From: Vibrio sp. 10N
Lineage (GTDB): Bacteria > Pseudomonadota > Gammaproteobacteria > Enterobacterales > Vibrionaceae
Assembly (NCBI RefSeq): GCF_036245475.1
Contig: NZ_BTPM01000002.1
Location: 1,674,001 to 1,738,000 of the forward strand
Direction: 5' to 3'
Length of the DNA stretch: 64,000 nucleotides
The position numbers were made by a program, and so were the translations under genes. The notes below the pieces were generated by a model. The model was given only the letters and a program-made list of their open reading frames with translations, was not told the DNA's origin and did no database searches. Positions 61,737 through 64,000 of this stretch are shown one piece after another. The number at the start of each line of letters is the position of its first letter. The stretch's first letter is position 1.

Positions 61737-62327
61737 ATGGGAAAAGGAAAGCTAACCAAAGAACATATTCTGAATGAAGCGTTTGAAATTGCCAGCCGTG
61801 ATGGTTTAGAGAGTTTGACCATTGGAGAGCTAGCTAAGCAATGTCAGATGTCGAAAAGTGGTTTGTTTGCTCATTTTAATGCCAAGGTGAAGTTACAAGT
61901 TGCGGTCGTTGAACATGCGGATACAACTTTTCAAGCCAGAGTGATTCGACCTGCGCGAGAAAAGTCTCATGCGACGATTCGTGAAAAAATAAACCACTTG
62001 GTCGACAATTGGATGAGCTGGAATCATTCGTTTCAGGGCAGTTGCATGTTCATTGATGCGTGGCGAGACAGTCAGCAAGACGAACTTCAACAAGCGTTGA
62101 GAAAAGCCATCCACCGTTGGATCCACTATTTGACGATACAAATAGAGAAGGGGATCGACAACGGCGAGTTCCGTTCGACACTAGACCCGCAGCAAGCGGC
62201 GTTTGAGCTCTATGGGCACTATCTAAGTGCACATGTTTTCTACTCGCTGGTGGGGGAGCAGGAGAGCAGTCAGCGATTTTGGACTAGCGTGGACACGACC
62301 ATGCAGTCTTGGTCTGTATCCGAATAA
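61737..62327 (+). CDS. TetR-family transcription regulator
   Basis: A 196-residue regulator. N-terminal helix-turn-helix (about 8-52): HILNEAFEIASRDGLESLTI then GELAKQCQMSKSGLFAHF, the standard TetR recognition region. The C-terminal ligand domain (about 75-190) has ARPAREK-like basic start and SLVGEQESSQRFW near the end. It sits 38 bp after a 13-bp site that is repeated in inverse before the next gene, an alpha/beta hydrolase. So it probably represses itself and the hydrolase. Ligand unknown. No strong ribosome site precedes ATG 61737. Confidence 0.9.
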   Translation: MGKGKLTKEHILNEAFEIASRDGLESLTIGELAKQCQMSKSGLFAHFNAKVKLQVAVVEHADTTFQARVIRPAREKSHATIREKINHLVDNWMSWNHSFQGSCMFIDAWRDSQQDELQQALRKAIHRWIHYLTIQIEKGIDNGEFRSTLDPQQAAFELYGHYLSAHVFYSLVGEQESSQRFWTSVDTTMQSWSVSE

Positions 62328-62369
62328 CTCTTTTATATGGGACGGCAATACAAAACGCTAACTTAAAAA

Positions 62370-62382
62370 AGCACGGTCGTTC
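62370..62382. promoter_or_regulatory. operator-like site upstream of the hydrolase gene
   Basis: AGCACGGTCGTTC, the exact reverse complement of 61686-61698, 61 bp before the hydrolase start and in a similar A-rich context. Confidence 0.6.
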
Positions 62383-62443
62383 CAAATGTATGCTCAACAA
62401 TAAAACTATCCGAGGATGACGAGGATAAAAAGGACAGTCAGTC

Positions 62444-63292
62444 ATGAGTGATAAAATCTACTTCAATACATCGAAGAAATTCAGTTTTAAGAAGAAAATG
62501 GTGAACCTTACTACTCGAGCTCACCATAAACTTGCGCCAAATCATGCCAAACGCACCGCTAAGAAGTTGCTGCTAACACCGGTTCGTTCAAAACCGAAGA
62601 ATGCTGAACCGAAAGGCTTAATCATCTCGGAAGTGAATACCTCTGAGGGTGTGCTTAAGACTTATCGCGTCGGAACAGGACCGGTTTGGTTGCTCACACA
62701 TGGCTGGTCAGGTACCGCGAGTCAATTCTTTCCGCTTATGGAACACATCGCCAGTAAAGGCTATACGGCGCTTGCGTACGACCACCCAGCTCACGGACAA
62801 AGTGAAGGTGCTTACGGCCATATTCCAGCTTTCGTTGGCGGCTTGGATGGGTTACTTGATAGTGAAGAGGACGTGGCGGGATTAGTTGGTCACAGTATGG
62901 GGACAGCGGCAGCGATTGAATGTAAACATGCCAAGCTTCAAGACAAGCCACTATTGCTTATTGCTCCGGTTCTTGATTACCTCGATAACCTCTTTGGTAG
63001 TGTGGCGCGCTCAGGGTATTCGATGAGACTTTTTGAAGCGGTCGTGGATGATATTCAATCCCAATATCACTATCCAATCACCTCGATTGACCCATACAAC
63101 AAGCTAGGTCGTCGCAGCGCGCCAACAATCATCGTACACGATGAAAAAGACCGATTTACCAAATACTCAGTGTCCCAAAAAGCCGCAGAAGAAATGCCGT
63201 TGGTCACGCTGATCACAACGCAGGGGCAGGGGCATGGTCGAGTCATGCACAGTGATGAGGCGAAGGCCGCGTTTGACACGCTAACATCATAA
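62444..63292 (+). CDS. alpha/beta hydrolase
   Basis: A 282-residue serine hydrolase. The nucleophile elbow is GHSMG (Ser151), the acid Asp236 lies in HDEKDRF and the His264 in GQGHGRVMH. The oxyanion segment LLTHGWSGTASQFFPL and YDHPAHGQSEGAYG are typical of esterase or thioesterase-like hydrolases. A basic N-terminal extension of about 50 residues (KKFSFKKKMVNL, HHKLAPNHAKRTAKKLLL) precedes the core. It follows a TetR gene, and both share an operator-like site, so it may remove the ligand of the regulator or a toxic ester. Substrate unknown. Confidence 0.88.
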   Translation: MSDKIYFNTSKKFSFKKKMVNLTTRAHHKLAPNHAKRTAKKLLLTPVRSKPKNAEPKGLIISEVNTSEGVLKTYRVGTGPVWLLTHGWSGTASQFFPLMEHIASKGYTALAYDHPAHGQSEGAYGHIPAFVGGLDGLLDSEEDVAGLVGHSMGTAAAIECKHAKLQDKPLLLIAPVLDYLDNLFGSVARSGYSMRLFEAVVDDIQSQYHYPITSIDPYNKLGRRSAPTIIVHDEKDRFTKYSVSQKAAEEMPLVTLITTQGQGHGRVMHSDEAKAAFDTLTS

Positions 63293-63323
63293 CCTTCAAT
63301 GATTTGATCAAGGTTATGTTTAT
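63292..63323 (+). terminator. weak hairpin after the hydrolase gene
   Basis: AACCTT and AAGGTT arms around a 13-nt loop, then ATGTTT. Overlaps the stop codon end. Confidence 0.45.
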
Positions 63324-63382
63324 GTATCCATAATATTGATGTGGTTAACGAATTGATGGATTCATATTATGTAAATAGTTGG

Positions 63383-63563
63383 GTATGTGGGATCATGGTT
63401 TGGTCCCACTTACATCCATGCTGAGTGTTGGGTTCTTGTCTCAAAACACAATTACTACATCGAGTCAAAACCCACGGTAGTTTTCCTACTTTCAGTAACT
63501 TAAAGATGTTTGTGGTTTCTAGGGCGCTCACCTTGAGATAGCCCCTCAAGGGAGCATCCGCCC
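63383..63563 (+). promoter_or_regulatory. structured 5' leader with three hairpins before the DASS gene
   Basis: Three stable inverted repeats lie in a row: 63383-63413 (stem GTAtGTGGGA/TCCCACtTAC), 63429-63474 (about 12 bp, TGGGTT..TTG..CTC pairing with GAG..CAA..AACCCA), and 63522-63563. The last is a long composite stem, with GGGC-GCTC-a-CCTTGAG paired with CTCAAGG-GAGC-atcc-GCCC and a 7-nt loop. The last ends 8 nt before the AAGGA ribosome site. No T tract follows any of them. The layout suggests a cis-acting RNA, possibly controlling translation. I cannot match it to a known riboswitch class. Confidence 0.5.
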
Positions 63564-63586
63564 ATTGACTAAAGGAAGCCATAATA

Positions 63587-64000
63587 ATGAATAGAAACGA
63601 TAGTGTCCCCTTACCCTCCAATACCCGAGAATGGTTTTTTAACCGCAATAGCTTAATCATTCTTGCTGATATAGTTCTGTTTTACGTGCTCTACACTACC
63701 TTGCCTTTTGAGCCGAATGTTGTACTTGGCATTAGTATCTTAACGTTTATCGCTGTGCTTTGGCTTACGGAGGCGTTACACGTTACCGTCACTGCGGTTT
63801 TGGTGCCCGTCATCGCGGTATTGTTTAATGTTTTTGATACCCAAACGGCACTGAATAACTTTGCCAACTCGATAATTTTCTTATTCCTTGGTGGCTTTGC
63901 TTTAGCCGCAGCGATGCACAGACAAGGGTTAGACAAAGTGGTCGCTGACAAAGTGCTGGTGTTGGCCAAGGGACGTATGAGTGTCGCTGTGTTTATGCTT
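63587..64000 (+). CDS. DASS/SLC13-family carrier, N-terminal part
   Basis: 138 codons, cut by the window's right edge. The membrane protein begins with a short polar tail, then helices VLFYVLYTTLPFEPNVVLGI, LTFIAVLWLTEALHVTVTAV and NSIIFLFLGGFALAAAMHRQ. The last, together with the TEALHVTVTA segment, marks the divalent anion:Na+ symporter family (SLC13/DASS, of which V. cholerae INDY is the structural model). Such carriers take up succinate, malate or fumarate with Na+. AAGGA lies 10 nt before ATG 63587. A structured leader precedes it. Confidence 0.85.
   Translation, partial: MNRNDSVPLPSNTREWFFNRNSLIILADIVLFYVLYTTLPFEPNVVLGISILTFIAVLWLTEALHVTVTAVLVPVIAVLFNVFDTQTALNNFANSIIFLFLGGFALAAAMHRQGLDKVVADKVLVLAKGRMSVAVFML

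Overview
The window looks like a chromosomal segment of a marine gammaproteobacterium, most likely a Vibrio or close relative. The basis is gene content rather than a marker gene: an NhaD-type Na+/H+ antiporter, a GH19 chitinase, a complete homogentisate pathway, small Vibrio-style conserved proteins and a moderate GC content. There is no rRNA, tRNA, CRISPR array or replication origin in it.

Left end (1-10.2 kb). The window opens inside a gene for a short peptide with a textbook double-glycine export leader (bacteriocin or microcin-like), cut by the window edge. A frameshifted lipoprotein follows. Next is a complete IS1182-like insertion sequence of 1,593 bp, inserted at a hairpin terminator and flanked by 26-bp copies of that hairpin. 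Then comes a copper/silver detoxification operon on the minus strand: small Cys/His/Met protein, outer-membrane channel, adaptor carrying two fused CusF domains, CusA pump, and a Met/His-rich cupredoxin. It is driven by a recognisable MerR/CueR-type promoter with a 19-bp spacer.

10.3-29 kb. This part holds a secreted GH19 chitinase, a Tat-exported amidase, the tyrosine/homogentisate operon (hppD-hmgA-fahA-maiA), a DcuA/B-type C4-dicarboxylate carrier, an ABC exporter, a CtlX-like hydrolase, a pirin and a methyltransferase. Around 28.0-28.5 kb there is a gene graveyard with an AraC tail on one strand and a headless, frameshifted LysR gene on the other.

29.2-47.4 kb. This is the most unusual part. 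It is a co-directional run of two PRMT-like methyltransferases (both keep a double-glutamate loop with PRMT spacing), two unrelated Fe(II)/2-oxoglutarate hydroxylases, an Fmt-like formyltransferase, a small tail-collar (MdpB-like) protein and a giant 4,063-residue surface protein. The giant protein contains 18 exact-length 91-residue tandem repeats and ends in a GlyGly-CTERM-like segment followed by an outer-membrane beta-barrel. I propose that this is a surface-structure locus with its own protein-modifying enzymes; the coupling of enzymes to substrate is inference.

47.4-64 kb. Mostly ordinary accessory metabolism: Dps, a nitroreductase, an acyltransferase, a MocR regulator divergent from a PNPOx-like flavoprotein, a LysR/isochorismatase pair, a periplasmic Ntn amidase overlapping a DUF1214 remnant, a Mpo1-like protein, NhaD, a SPOR protein, a winged-helix/PD-(D/E)xK-like protein, thiM-thiE without a visible TPP riboswitch, a lipoprotein, and a TetR/hydrolase pair with matching operator-like sites. 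The window ends inside a DASS-family carrier gene that is preceded by a strikingly structured leader of about 200 nt.
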